Source: Robiginitalea sediminis (GTDB lineage Bacteria > Bacteroidota > Bacteroidia > Flavobacteriales > Flavobacteriaceae). Taken from it: DNA of 64,000 bases. Positions 1 to 7,261 of the stretch are shown in pieces (the first letter of the stretch is position 1; every line of letters begins with the position of its first letter). The notes under the pieces were generated by a model, which made no database searches, was not told the origin of the DNA, and saw only the letters and a list, made by a program, of their open reading frames with translations. A program made the position numbers and the translations under genes. The stretch spans positions 1 to 64,000 of the forward strand of contig NZ_NGNR01000005.1 of the NCBI RefSeq assembly GCF_002198115.1. Direction: 5' to 3'.

Positions 1-45
1 AAGCATGGAAACAATCTGCGTTTCTGTGAATCTGCTCTTCTTCAT
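1..45 (-). mobile_element. IS3-family transposase OrfA, 5' end only
   Basis: Reverse-strand ATG at 45-43 opens a frame that runs off the left edge of the window and reads MKKSRFTETQIVSML. This is the characteristic opening of IS3-family (IS407/IS150-like) OrfA proteins, which begin with a helix-turn-helix that binds the terminal inverted repeats. Only 15 codons are visible, so the subgroup and the integrity of the element cannot be judged. The gene points away from the Rhs/immunity genes at 211-1459, and the bases between 46 and 210 should contain that end of the element. Recognition rests on the N-terminal motif alone. Confidence 0.75.
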
Positions 46-77
46 GATCTAAAAATAGTTGATTTTTAAACTGTCCG

Positions 78-131
78 AAAAACAGGGAAGCCTTCAAAAG
101 GGGTAAGTCTTCAAAAACAGGGAAGCCTTCA
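78..131. repeat. 19-bp direct repeat, 35-bp period
   Basis: AAAAACAGGGAAGCCTTCA occurs at 78-96 and again, identical, at 113-131. The repeat lies between the IS3 OrfA start and the immunity gene. On the minus strand each copy begins TGAAGG, and IS3-type ends often start with TG, so it may be part of an insertion-sequence end or a local duplication. No coding role is apparent. Confidence 0.7.
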
Positions 132-210
132 GAACCATCCCAGTGCTTAAATTTTGCCTTAAGAATAACCACAACCTTCGCTGTGGTTAATACCAATGAA
201 ATTGCTGATT

Positions 211-468
211 CTAATTGTAGAATTCCTTAGAAACCGAATCTATAATCCTCTCTATTCTTAATCCTGTTGGATTAACATTTTCATCTTCATCAAAGCCTTT
301 TTCTGCTAAAATATTTGAGAGTTCATCCAAAAGAGAATCTAGAGTTTCCTTATCAGCTTCGAGAGTAATTTGAAGATCATTATTATCAATATAGTTCAAG
401 CCATCAGGCAATGCTTCCATAACCTGCAGAATTAATTCAAAGTCTTTTTTACTCAGTGTGAACTTCAT
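211..468 (-). CDS. Small acidic protein, putative immunity protein
   Basis: The start is taken at the ATG at 468-466 (MKFTLSKKDF), because the longer frame from 504 overlaps the upstream gene; this gives 85 residues. The gene begins 4 bp after the stop of the Rhs-tip gene, the usual layout of a polymorphic toxin followed by its immunity gene. The protein is small, soluble and acidic (runs such as DKETLDSLLDEL and GFDEDEN) with no signal peptide or membrane segment. I do not recognise its family. The immunity role is inferred from position, size and charge. Base composition is AT-rich, like the Rhs fragment and unlike the rest of the window. Confidence 0.55.
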   Translation of the reverse strand: MKFTLSKKDFELILQVMEALPDGLNYIDNNDLQITLEADKETLDSLLDELSNILAEKGFDEDENVNPTGLRIERIIDSVSKEFYN

Positions 469-472
469 ACAA

Positions 473-1459
473 TTATTCAATTTGATTCGGATTATAGCTT
501 GCACCTGTTGCCTTTATATTTCTCCTCTGGGCTTTTCCACCGCCCTGAGGCCTACCTTGAGGCATACTGGTGCTAGAACGTGACTTACCGTAGGTGGTTA
601 TGATTTTACCATCGGAGTTCACAATTACCGTGGCATTCTGACCTTTATAACGAGTTCTACCACCGCTTTGCGATGTCTTAGATTTCGGATTGACAATGGC
701 ATCCGCCTTGGCTGCTGCACTAACCCCTCGGCCTCCATTTCTATTTATTGATTGGTTTAGACCGTGTTTTGTATGACCTGTAACACCGGCTTCGGATATT
801 TTTCCTTTTCCAGAACCAGTTTTTCCTTTAACGACCGTCAATATTCCAGCGGCGGCAATATTTTCAAAATCTTCTTGTGTCGCTTCACCCTCAATTACTC
901 TATCAGCCATTTCAGCGGTTTGACCAAGTCCTTCGCTCGTTAAGTCCCCCATATTAGCACCTTCCATGCCTGAGTTCCAGGTACCTGCTAAACTGTTCCA
1001 AGCAGACTTGACAACGTTTCCTAGAAAATTACCCTTGCCCTCATTTCTTTCGAAAGTAGGGAGCTCTATATTGTGCAATCCCAATGTTAAAACCTTCCCC
1101 TTCCCGCTAGGTGTATCGTTGAGATACCAAGGACAATCGGGACAATTCCCATCGGGATCAGTATAAAAAACGGGGTTGTTCCATGAGTATGCGTATGGTG
1201 ATTTATTTATTTGGTTGTCATGATCAGCTAGAGCATCTATCACACTCCATCTGGCCAAAGATGGATCATAGTTTCTCGCTCCAAAGTCATAGGTATCCAG
1301 ATCGAGGCTTTCATCATATTCTTTCCCACCAAACTTCCACCGCTGTGCCACGGAATTACCGCTGGAAGATACCGCAGAATTGTATCCTTTGTGCTGTAAC
1401 CCGAAGGGGTACGAGTTCCGGGAGGTCATCCTTCCTAAGGAGGGTGAATATAACGGCAT
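473..1459 (-). CDS. Orphan Rhs/YD-repeat C-terminal tip with toxin-like tail
   Basis: Up to 328 aa from ATG 1459, or 318 aa from ATG 1429. Residues about 15-105 match the Rhs-associated core: YPFGLQHKGYN, then GKEYDESLDLDTYDFGARNYDPSLARW and ending near YTDPDGN. In Rhs proteins this core sits just before the variable toxin. The last ~110 residues are a distinct domain with a KHGLNQSINR segment, a GGRTRYKGQNATVIV segment and a terminal ITTYGKSR segment. That order (early His, central basic strand, late T-x-Y) resembles BECR-fold RNase toxins, but the family assignment is inference. The several thousand codons of a full Rhs protein are missing: the first ten residues come from the neighbouring truncated gene in another frame. 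It may be a silent tip, a displaced cassette, or expressed from an internal ATG. Confidence 0.7.
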   Translation of the reverse strand: MPLYSPSLGRMTSRNSYPFGLQHKGYNSAVSSSGNSVAQRWKFGGKEYDESLDLDTYDFGARNYDPSLARWSVIDALADHDNQINKSPYAYSWNNPVFYTDPDGNCPDCPWYLNDTPSGKGKVLTLGLHNIELPTFERNEGKGNFLGNVVKSAWNSLAGTWNSGMEGANMGDLTSEGLGQTAEMADRVIEGEATQEDFENIAAAGILTVVKGKTGSGKGKISEAGVTGHTKHGLNQSINRNGGRGVSAAAKADAIVNPKSKTSQSGGRTRYKGQNATVIVNSDGKIITTYGKSRSSTSMPQGRPQGGGKAQRRNIKATGASYNPNQIE

Positions 1460-1556
1460 TGGAGAGGGTCACGGCCAATACAAAAATCAGGACGGTGTAT
1501 TGTGTCTTGAGGCTGTCCGGGAGGACAAGGGTGCGGGTCTGCGGGTTTATTTCCAT
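1436..1556 (-). pseudogene. Truncated small membrane protein
   Basis: An ATG at 1556-1554 starts MEINPQTRTLVLPDSL, followed by a hydrophobic segment (YTVLIFVLAVTLSNAVIFTLL, residues 20-40). After about residue 40 the frame enters Rhs-derived DNA and stops at 1356 in unrelated sequence. It begins 15 bp after the SdpI-family gene and was probably its operon partner. The intact part has the GC-rich composition of the chromosome, and the junction at about 1430-1440 coincides with the drop in GC. I infer disruption by arrival of the Rhs cassette. The original family is not recognisable from 40 residues. Confidence 0.6.
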
Positions 1557-1571
1557 AATGCGTATGACAAT

Positions 1572-1931
1572 TTAAGGGCCAAAGCGCTTGCGAAGCCCGG
1601 TCTGAACTTTCCAGAACAGGTAAACCACCCCGAGGACCAGGACCAGAATACCCAGATACAACTGCAGGAAGGAAGGGGGCCAGAACCACATGGCAGGCAG
1701 AGACAGTATAACCATGGCACCGCCAACCTGCATCCCGGCAACGGCACTCTCCCGCTGGGCAAAATCCCAGCGTTCCTGGCTCCGCATGGAAGCCGAGGTG
1801 CGGTACCCGTAAAACCAGTTTATTTCCCTGGGCGGTCTGCGTTTAAGCACGTATCCGGAAATAAGGAAGATGAGCCCCGAGAGCCCAACGGTAAGTGAAA
1901 ACGGATTCAGCAATGTCTCCATGGCCGCCAT
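1572..1931 (-). CDS. SdpI-family membrane protein
   Basis: 119 aa from ATG 1931 (a second ATG at 1922 would remove three residues). Three hydrophobic segments are visible at about 12-28, 68-85 and 88-108. The central NWFYGYRT...RWDFAQRES segment is the signature of SdpI/YhfL-like proteins. The family is named after the Bacillus immunity protein against the SdpC toxin, but most distant members have no proven immunity function. The neighbouring Rhs toxin tip is probably coincidental, since this gene is GC-rich and native-looking. It precedes the truncated membrane gene by 15 bp. Confidence 0.75.
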   Translation of the reverse strand: MAAMETLLNPFSLTVGLSGLIFLISGYVLKRRPPREINWFYGYRTSASMRSQERWDFAQRESAVAGMQVGGAMVILSLPAMWFWPPSFLQLYLGILVLVLGVVYLFWKVQTGLRKRFGP

Positions 1932-1945
1932 CTTCGGTTACGGGG

Positions 1946-2911
1946 TCAGGGCCCTACCTTGTAATATCCTTTATGCGGGATGGCAATCTGGTACTTTTTA
2001 CCCGAAGCGTTGTTCAGGTGGGGCTCCCGGAGCCAGGGATTGTGTCGCTTCAGGAGCTTGTAGTTGATCTCGTATTGCCGGGCAAAGGCAGCGAAATCCG
2101 CCACCGGGGTGTCCACTTCCACCTGGAAGGTGGGGACTTCGGTATAATAGTCTTCCTGTTCCAGCAAAAAACCGTACTTGGCCGGGTCCGAGAGGATTTC
2201 CTTTATGGCAAGGATTCGGAACACGTATCGCCCGGTCTCCTCCCCCAGCAGCAATTCGTAATAGCCGCCGGCCTTCTGAATCCCCATATACCGGTCTATT
2301 GAGCCGGTTCCCGTATTGTAGGCCGCGGCAGCCAGGGTCCAGCTACCGTACTTCTCTTTGTATTTCTTCAGGTAACGGCAGGCCACCTCGGTGGCCTTCT
2401 CCAAATGGTAGCGCTCGTCCACATTGTCGTTCACCTCCAGTCCGTATTCCCTTCCCGTGGCTTTCATGATCTGCCAGAACCCTGTAGCTCCGGCGGGTGA
2501 AACCACGTTCTGCAGCCCGCTTTCGGCCACAGCCAGGTATTTGAAATCGTCCGGGACCCCGTTCTTGGCCAGGATGGGTTCTATTACGGGAAAGTACTTG
2601 TGCGCCCGCTTCATCAGGAGCAGGGCATTAGATTGCCAGTAGGTATTTACCAGGAATTCCCGGTCTATGCGTTCCATGACCTCGGGGTCTTCCTGGGGGA
2701 CCGTCTCCCCTGCGAAATTCAGGTCTTGTGGGATATCGATGGCCGAGATCCGGTAGGACGGATTGACCCTCAGGTTGGAGGAGTCCGGGGCCTGGGCCAG
2801 GGGCGCTTCCGATTCAGGCTCCGGGTCCATTTGCAGCTGTACGGCAAAGACCAGGGTACTCAGGACACTCAAAACCCCGATCAGCATCAGGGCATTCTTC
2901 AGGAATCGCAT
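1946..2911 (-). CDS. Membrane-anchored lytic transglycosylase, MltD-like
   Basis: 321 aa from ATG 2911; upstream in-frame starts lie inside the neighbouring gene. It cleaves the glycan strand of peptidoglycan with formation of 1,6-anhydro-muropeptides. An N-terminal hydrophobic segment (residues 4-24) is a signal peptide or anchor. The SLT domain spans about 95-225, with the catalytic Glu130 in AVAESGL followed by SPAGATGFWQIM and the AAAYNTG motif. The C-terminal ~70 residues (EVPTFQVEVDTPVADFA and on) look like a degenerate LysM-type wall-binding region. It follows the alpha/beta hydrolase gene by 34 bp, and a TACCTTTG promoter element overlaps the end of that gene, so it may have its own promoter. 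Confidence 0.85.
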   Translation of the reverse strand: MRFLKNALMLIGVLSVLSTLVFAVQLQMDPEPESEAPLAQAPDSSNLRVNPSYRISAIDIPQDLNFAGETVPQEDPEVMERIDREFLVNTYWQSNALLLMKRAHKYFPVIEPILAKNGVPDDFKYLAVAESGLQNVVSPAGATGFWQIMKATGREYGLEVNDNVDERYHLEKATEVACRYLKKYKEKYGSWTLAAAAYNTGTGSIDRYMGIQKAGGYYELLLGEETGRYVFRILAIKEILSDPAKYGFLLEQEDYYTEVPTFQVEVDTPVADFAAFARQYEINYKLLKRHNPWLREPHLNNASGKKYQIAIPHKGYYKVGP

Positions 2912-2937
2912 TGGGATAGGGTTTAACGGTTTAACCT

Positions 2938-2970
2938 CAAAGGTATTAAATAGAACCCCGATCCTGCAAA
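2938..2970 (-). promoter_or_regulatory. Bacteroidetes-type promoter for the lytic transglycosylase
   Basis: On the minus strand TTTG (2970-2967) is followed after 21 nt by TACCTTTG (2945-2938), matching the TTTG / TAnnTTTG arrangement of Bacteroidetes housekeeping promoters. It lies about 27 nt upstream of the ATG at 2911 and overlaps the stop codon of the hydrolase gene. Confidence 0.5.
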
Positions 2971-3620
2971 ATAATTGCAGGCAGGTGCTCATTAAACCAG
3001 CGGAAGCGGTGGATGATCATGGTATGGGTGCCACCGGCCACCCGGATACAGGGTCCGATATGACCAATGGGGAAGACCGCGTCTGCGTCGCCATGAATAT
3101 GGACCAGGCCGGGTACCGGCTGGCTCCTTTCCCAGTGCACGATGGTATCCAGGGCCCAGTCCAGATAACGCTTGTCCCTGATGGAGAGGTAGCGCTCATA
3201 GAGTTCCAGCCTTTTGATAACCGTATCGCCGAACGCGTAACGCGCCAGGACTTCCACATTGGTCACCAGGCTGGTGGGCAGCAACTTATGGAGACGGGTA
3301 TGCCGGGCCACCAACAGCCGCCTGGGCATTTCGCCCTTATGCTTGATACTGGAAATGATGATGACCTTCCGGGCCCCAACCATTTCGGCCATCTCCTGGA
3401 CCAGATACCCCCCGAAGGAAACCCCGACCAGCACCGGGGCTTTGTGGGTTACCTTTTGGGCCATTTTCCGGGCATACGATTCGAGGGACATTCCGGGCTC
3501 CGGGAGAAACCATTCGAGGCGCACCACCTCAAACTGATCCGGGGGGAGGGAAAGGTGTTCGAAGATGTCTGGGCTTGCGGCCATGCCCGGCATCAGGTAA
3601 ACAGGAATTCTATCCGGCAT
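2946..3620 (-). CDS. Alpha/beta hydrolase
   Basis: 224 aa from ATG 3620 (MPDRIPVYLMPG); a TTG at 3632 is possible but less likely. Cytoplasmic alpha/beta-hydrolase fold with nucleophile Ser68 in GVSFGG, the acid probably Asp in HGDADAVFP (about 180), and His in GGTHTMI (about 200). The substrate cannot be read from the sequence. It is first in a likely two-gene unit with the lytic transglycosylase and is divergent from the GNAT gene at 3794. There is no signal peptide. Confidence 0.8.
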   Translation of the reverse strand: MPDRIPVYLMPGMAASPDIFEHLSLPPDQFEVVRLEWFLPEPGMSLESYARKMAQKVTHKAPVLVGVSFGGYLVQEMAEMVGARKVIIISSIKHKGEMPRRLLVARHTRLHKLLPTSLVTNVEVLARYAFGDTVIKRLELYERYLSIRDKRYLDWALDTIVHWERSQPVPGLVHIHGDADAVFPIGHIGPCIRVAGGTHTMIIHRFRWFNEHLPAIILQDRGSI

Positions 3621-3669
3621 CGGGTTATTCAAAACGCGCTAAACCTTAGGATTTTAGCATTTTTTTTAC

Positions 3670-3677
3670 TAATTTTG
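3670..3677 (+). promoter_or_regulatory. Possible -7 element for the GNAT gene
   Basis: TAATTTTG fits TAnnTTTG but lies about 115 bp before the ATG at 3794, and no TTTG is seen at the expected upstream spacing. Weak candidate. Confidence 0.25.
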
Positions 3678-3793
3678 AAAGCTGGCGGAATTCGAATTGG
3701 GAATTGTGTAACCCCTCAGCGAAAACCCCTGCAAATTACGTCCACACCCGGAACGTAATTTTTTTGTCTGATACCAAATTTAAATCAAACTAT

Positions 3794-4087
3794 ATGAACC
3801 AACTGGCAATTAAGGACAACAGTTTTCTGCGGCAATTCGAGACGCGCGTAGACGGGCATCTGGCCAAGATCGAATACTCCTCCCAGGAGCGCAAAGTATT
3901 TCTGACCAAACTGGTCATCCCCGCTGAAATCACAAAGGAAGGGTTCAAAGAAGAGTTTATCAAGGGCGTCCTCCACTTGATTCAGGAACAAAACCTTCGG
4001 GTGGTTCCCACCAGTCCTCAAATTGCCGGATTCCTGCGCAAAAACAGGCAATACAAAGAAATGCTCCCGGTGGGTATCCGAATCTGA
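3794..4087 (+). CDS. Small GNAT-like N-acetyltransferase (YjdJ type)
   Basis: 97 aa from ATG 3794. The pattern NSFLRQFETRVDGHLAKIEY, a strand ending in LTKLVIP, an amphipathic helix (FIKGVLHLIQEQNLRVVP) and a terminal PQIAGFLRKNRQY match the short Gcn5-related family of about 95 residues (Pfam PF14542). The usual gxGia acetyl-CoA loop is replaced by TKEGFKEEF, so acetyl-CoA binding may be altered. The substrate is unknown. It is monocistronic, with a hairpin terminator immediately downstream. Confidence 0.75.
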   Translation: MNQLAIKDNSFLRQFETRVDGHLAKIEYSSQERKVFLTKLVIPAEITKEGFKEEFIKGVLHLIQEQNLRVVPTSPQIAGFLRKNRQYKEMLPVGIRI

Positions 4088-4099
4088 GCGCTGCAATGC

Positions 4100-4134
4100 A
4101 AAAAACTATCCCGGCCTTAGTGCCGGGATTTTTT
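4100..4134. terminator. Bidirectional rho-independent terminator
   Basis: Perfect 8-bp arms ATCCCGGC (4108-4115) and GCCGGGAT (4122-4129) with a 6-nt loop. A T-run follows on the plus strand and A5-6 precedes on the other side. It sits between the convergent GNAT (+) and mtaB (-) genes and can serve both. Confidence 0.85.
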
Positions 4135-5461
4135 ATGCCGTTACGTCGGCCGAAGAAAAGGAAAAGCGCACCATCCCGTCCGGGTCGATACGGTCCAGGC
4201 GAATCCGGTGAACGGTCCCGGCCAGGGCGGGGTTCCACGGGGCCTTAACCTTGACATAATTCTCTGTGTAGCCCTGTATATAGCCTTTTCGGTTCTCGGC
4301 TTCCAACAGGACCGTCCGCTCGGTCCCGAGTTGGTCCTGGTAGAACTGCCGGCGTTTCTTTTCCGAAAGGCTGCGGAGCATCTGACTGCGGCGACGCCGC
4401 TGTTCCATAGCCACAACCCCATCCATTTCCGCTGCCGGGGTATCCGGGCGCTCCGAATAGGTGAAGACATGGAGGTAGGAGATATCCAGCCCGTGTAAAA
4501 AATCGTAGGTTTCCCGGAACAGGGCTTCGGTTTCCCCGGGGAAGCCCACAATGACATCCACCCCTATACAGGCATCCGGCATGGTGCGTCTGATGCGGTC
4601 TACCCGTTCCGCATAGAGTTCCCGCAGGTAGCGCCGGCGCATCCGCTTGAGGATCTCGTTGCTCCCGCTTTGGAGGGGGATGTGGAAATGGGGCACAAAA
4701 TGCTTGCTGCCCGCCACAAAATCGATGGTTTCGTTCTGCAGGAGGTTGGGTTCTATGGAGGATATCCGCACCCGTTCAATGCCGGGCACCTGGTCCAGTT
4801 CCCGTACGAGTTCCAGGAAAGTATGCTCGTGTTTCTTATTCCCGAATTCCCCTTTGCCGTAATCCCCGATGTTGACCCCGGTCAGAACAATTTCCCGTAT
4901 GCCCTGTGCCGCAATCTCTCGGGCCTGATCCAGGACTTGCCGGAGGGTGGCGCTTCGGGAGATTCCGCGGGCCAGGGGGATGGTACAATAGGTGCATTTG
5001 TAGTCGCAGCCATCCTGTACCTTTAAAAAGGCCCGGGTCCGGTCCCCGATGGCATAGCTGCCCACGTAGAAATCGGCCTGTTCGATCTCGCAGGAATGTA
5101 CCTGCCCGGCAGGCTTTTTGGAAAGGTCGCCCAGGTAATCCGGAAGATTAAATTTTTCGGAGGCCCCCAGGACCAGGTCCACCCCATGGATGGCCGCAAT
5201 TTCCTCGGGCTGCAATTGGGCATAACAGCCCACTATAGCGATAAACCCTTCCGGGTTGGCCCGGCGGGCCTGCCGTACGGCATGCCGGCAGCGCTTGTCT
5301 GCGTTGTCGGTAACCGAACAGGTATTGATTACGTACAAATCCGCTGCCTCCGGGAATTCCACCCGCGCAAAACCCACATCGGCCAGGCTGCGGGCAATGG
5401 TCGAGGTCTCGGCAAAGTTCAGTTTGCACCCCAGGGTATGGAAGGCTACCGTTTTGGACAT
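4133..5461 (-). CDS. mtaB: tRNA t6A37 methylthiotransferase MtaB
   Basis: 442 aa. Radical-SAM enzyme that converts t6A37 to ms2t6A37 in tRNAs decoding ANN codons. The N-terminal methylthiotransferase domain carries cluster ligands Cys12, Cys48 and Cys79. The radical-SAM cluster is C152-x3-C156-x2-C159 in GCDYKCTYC. A C-terminal TRAM-like RNA-binding region covers about 380-442. The combination HTLGCKLNFAE / INTCSVTDNADKRCRH / VGCYAQ distinguishes MtaB from MiaB and RimO. ATG at 5461; a TTTG-N18-TACCTTTG promoter lies just upstream. It overlaps the tail of the terminator shared with the GNAT gene. Confidence 0.92.
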   Translation of the reverse strand: MSKTVAFHTLGCKLNFAETSTIARSLADVGFARVEFPEAADLYVINTCSVTDNADKRCRHAVRQARRANPEGFIAIVGCYAQLQPEEIAAIHGVDLVLGASEKFNLPDYLGDLSKKPAGQVHSCEIEQADFYVGSYAIGDRTRAFLKVQDGCDYKCTYCTIPLARGISRSATLRQVLDQAREIAAQGIREIVLTGVNIGDYGKGEFGNKKHEHTFLELVRELDQVPGIERVRISSIEPNLLQNETIDFVAGSKHFVPHFHIPLQSGSNEILKRMRRRYLRELYAERVDRIRRTMPDACIGVDVIVGFPGETEALFRETYDFLHGLDISYLHVFTYSERPDTPAAEMDGVVAMEQRRRRSQMLRSLSEKKRRQFYQDQLGTERTVLLEAENRKGYIQGYTENYVKVKAPWNPALAGTVHRIRLDRIDPDGMVRFSFSSADVTA

Positions 5462-5485
5462 TTGTATTCTGGATTACAGGGGCCG

Positions 5486-5515
5486 CAAAGGTACGGAATT
5501 CCGGAAAGGCTCAAA
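5486..5515 (-). promoter_or_regulatory. Promoter for mtaB
   Basis: On the minus strand TTTG (5515-5512) is followed after 18 nt by TACCTTTG (5493-5486), 24 nt before the ATG at 5461. Good match to the Bacteroidetes TTTG / TAnnTTTG consensus. Confidence 0.6.
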
Positions 5516-5522
5516 ATGGGGC

Positions 5523-6698
5523 TCAGTAGTTGCGCCAGCGGGCGGTATCCTCAAAGACCTGCTGGAGGATTTTCGCATCCTCCTCGGTGAAAGACACCTC
5601 TCGCCGCGCCATCATAACCTTGGCCGCCTCGAAGGCACGAACCGGCTGGTAGGTGGTAAAACCCTTGGCCCCGCCCCAGCTGAAACTCGGCACAAAATTC
5701 CTGGGAAAGCCCGGGGTGTAAATGTTGCAATTGACCCCGATTACGGTTCCTGTATTGAACATGGTGTTGATGGCCGTTTTACTGTGGTCTCCCATCATCA
5801 GGCCGCAAAATTGAAGTCCGGTGTCCTCGAACCTTCCGGAGGCGTAATTCCAGAGTTTGACCTTGGCGTAGTTGTTTTTCAGGTTGGAGTTATTGGAATC
5901 TGCCCCGATGTTGCACCACTCCCCCAATACCGAATTCCCCAGGTACCCATCGTGCCCTTTGCTGGAATACCCGAAAATGACGGAATTGCTCACCTCCCCG
6001 CAAACTTTACCGTATGGGCCTACCGTGGTGGGTCCGTATATCTTGGCCCCCATTTTTACCACGGCCTTCTCACACAGGGCAAAGCCGCCCCGGATCATAT
6101 TCCCCTCCATGACCTCAGAATCCCGCCCCAGGTAAATGGGGCCTTCTGTAGCGTTCAGGATACTGAATTCCACCCGGGCCCCCGGTTCCAGGAAAATACG
6201 GTCTTCCCGGATCACCCGGTTGGATTCGGGGATGGGCTGGGAGGTCCGACCGCGGGTCAGACGCTGAAAATCGGCCTCGAGTTCCCGTGCGTTCTCAGAA
6301 AAAATCTCCCAGGTGTTGCGCAACTGGGTAAACCCCTGGGTATAGGCCTTCCTGGGGAGTTCCTCCGCCTCCAGGGGGGAAATGGGCTCCGGGTTCCGGT
6401 AGGCCAACAGCACCTCCCCGCCCCAGAGGGCCTCCCCGGGTTGCAGGGCATGGGTGGCTTCCACAAGGCCCGGTTCCGGGAACACGGAACCGCAAAGCAT
6501 CAGGTTGTCGGCCCCGGCATCCATGGGGAATTTACCACTCAGATACGCTTCCGTCATATAACTGACCGGGGTATTCAGCTCGTGTTCCCATTTCTCTGCA
6601 AGGGTCAGGATCCCCATCCGGATGGCCGCTACCGGGCGGGTAAAGGTAAAAGGCAACAAGGCTGTCCGACGGTCTCCGTCAAAGAGGATGTAGTGCAT
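5523..6698 (-). CDS. GlmU-like sugar nucleotidyltransferase / acyltransferase
   Basis: 391 aa from ATG 6698 (MHYILFDGDRR); the longer frame from 6716 overlaps the promoter. The N-terminal half begins with a nucleotidyltransferase-like strand and FTFTRPVAAIRMGI. The C-terminal half (about 190-370) is a left-handed beta-helix of hexapeptide repeats (for example GPIYLGRDSEVMEGNMIRG and IGADSNNSNLKNNY). This architecture matches the alternative GlmU family of Bacteroidetes thought to make UDP-GlcNAc for cell wall and LPS, but the classical GlmU pyrophosphorylase motif is degenerate, so the exact substrate is inferred. A TACCTTTG element lies 15 nt upstream. Confidence 0.8.
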   Translation of the reverse strand: MHYILFDGDRRTALLPFTFTRPVAAIRMGILTLAEKWEHELNTPVSYMTEAYLSGKFPMDAGADNLMLCGSVFPEPGLVEATHALQPGEALWGGEVLLAYRNPEPISPLEAEELPRKAYTQGFTQLRNTWEIFSENARELEADFQRLTRGRTSQPIPESNRVIREDRIFLEPGARVEFSILNATEGPIYLGRDSEVMEGNMIRGGFALCEKAVVKMGAKIYGPTTVGPYGKVCGEVSNSVIFGYSSKGHDGYLGNSVLGEWCNIGADSNNSNLKNNYAKVKLWNYASGRFEDTGLQFCGLMMGDHSKTAINTMFNTGTVIGVNCNIYTPGFPRNFVPSFSWGGAKGFTTYQPVRAFEAAKVMMARREVSFTEEDAKILQQVFEDTARWRNY

Positions 6699-6713
6699 GG
6701 CCGGTTTTTGATG

Positions 6714-6721
6714 CAAAGGTA
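6714..6721 (-). promoter_or_regulatory. -7 promoter element for the GlmU-like gene
   Basis: TACCTTTG on the minus strand, 15 nt before the ATG at 6698. No clear TTTG at the -33 position. Confidence 0.45.
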
Positions 6722-6782
6722 AAAAAAGGCAGGCAGCCGGGATTGCGCTTAAACGCCTTTCTGGCTCCGTGGTCGAAAAGGC

Positions 6783-6811
6783 AAAAAAAAAGCAGCGCCT
6801 GCAGCGCTGCT
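6783..6811 (-). terminator. Rho-independent terminator after rpmE2
   Basis: Perfect 8-bp arms AGCAGCGC (6791-6798) and GCGCTGCT (6804-6811), 5-nt loop, followed on the minus strand by eight or more T residues (A-run at 6783-6791 on plus). It ends transcription of the L31 gene. Confidence 0.88.
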
Positions 6812-6836
6812 TTCCTTGAGGGAGAATGTTCCCTTC

Positions 6837-7091
6837 TTATTTCTTTTCGAATTTCTTGTACTTGCTCTTAAACTTGTCGATACGACCAGCGGTATCCACG
6901 AGTTTGGCTTTCCCGGTATAAAACGGGTGGGAAGTACGCGAAATTTCCAGCTTAACCAACGGATATTCTACCCCGTCCACTTCAAGGGTTTCCTTGGTCT
7001 CTGCTGTAGACTTGGTGATAAAGACATCGTCGTTGGACATGTCCTTGAAGGCTACCAGCCTGTAATTATCGGGATGAATATCTTTTTTCAT
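6837..7091 (-). CDS. rpmE2: 50S ribosomal protein L31, type B
   Basis: 84 aa starting [17 protein letters not shown], with the [25 protein letters not shown] segment typical of L31. It lacks the CxxC zinc-binding cysteines of type A L31, so it is the zinc-independent type B form (about 80-90 aa). It binds the central protuberance of the large subunit and bridges to the small subunit. Single gene with its own promoter and a strong terminator; the leader contains a small hairpin at 7111-7126. Confidence 0.95.
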   Translation of the reverse strand: MKKDIHPDNYRLVAFKDMSNDDVFITKSTAETKETLEVDGVEYPLVKLEISRTSHPFYTGKAKLVDTAGRIDKFKSKYKKFEKK

Positions 7092-7110
7092 CGTATGCTG
7101 CGTTTGAATT

Positions 7111-7126
7111 CCTGAGATTTTTCAGG
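7111..7126 (-). promoter_or_regulatory. Leader hairpin upstream of rpmE2
   Basis: 5-bp arms CCTGA (7111-7115) and TCAGG (7122-7126) with a 6-nt loop, 20 bp before the L31 start and downstream of the -7 element. It could shape the mRNA leader or be chance. Confidence 0.3.
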
Positions 7127-7129
7127 CTG

Positions 7130-7137
7130 CAAATTTA
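7130..7137 (-). promoter_or_regulatory. -7 promoter element for rpmE2
   Basis: TAAATTTG on the minus strand (TAnnTTTG) within an AT-rich block, 38 nt before the L31 start. No exact TTTG at -33. Confidence 0.45.
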
Positions 7138-7261
7138 AATAAATTATTTTTAAATCCACGGAAAGCAACCCTTAAAATTCTCTGGTATTTTTTTTAACTT
7201 CCCTGTAACAAATGGGGCACATGTGCAACCCATAACCGACTGAACTTTAAAACAAACAGAA

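Noticed and set aside
1572-1931. SdpI-family gene as immunity protein for the adjacent Rhs toxin
   Set aside because: Its GC content and operon partner are chromosomal, and it lies upstream of the breakpoint. The small gene after the Rhs tip is the better immunity candidate.
2920-2935. Tandem GGTTTAAC (reverse: two GTTAAACC) near the lytic transglycosylase, resembling the ECF -35 box
   Set aside because: It lacks the TTTT extension, and no GTCTAA follows at 12 nt. The TACCTTTG element upstream is the better promoter candidate.
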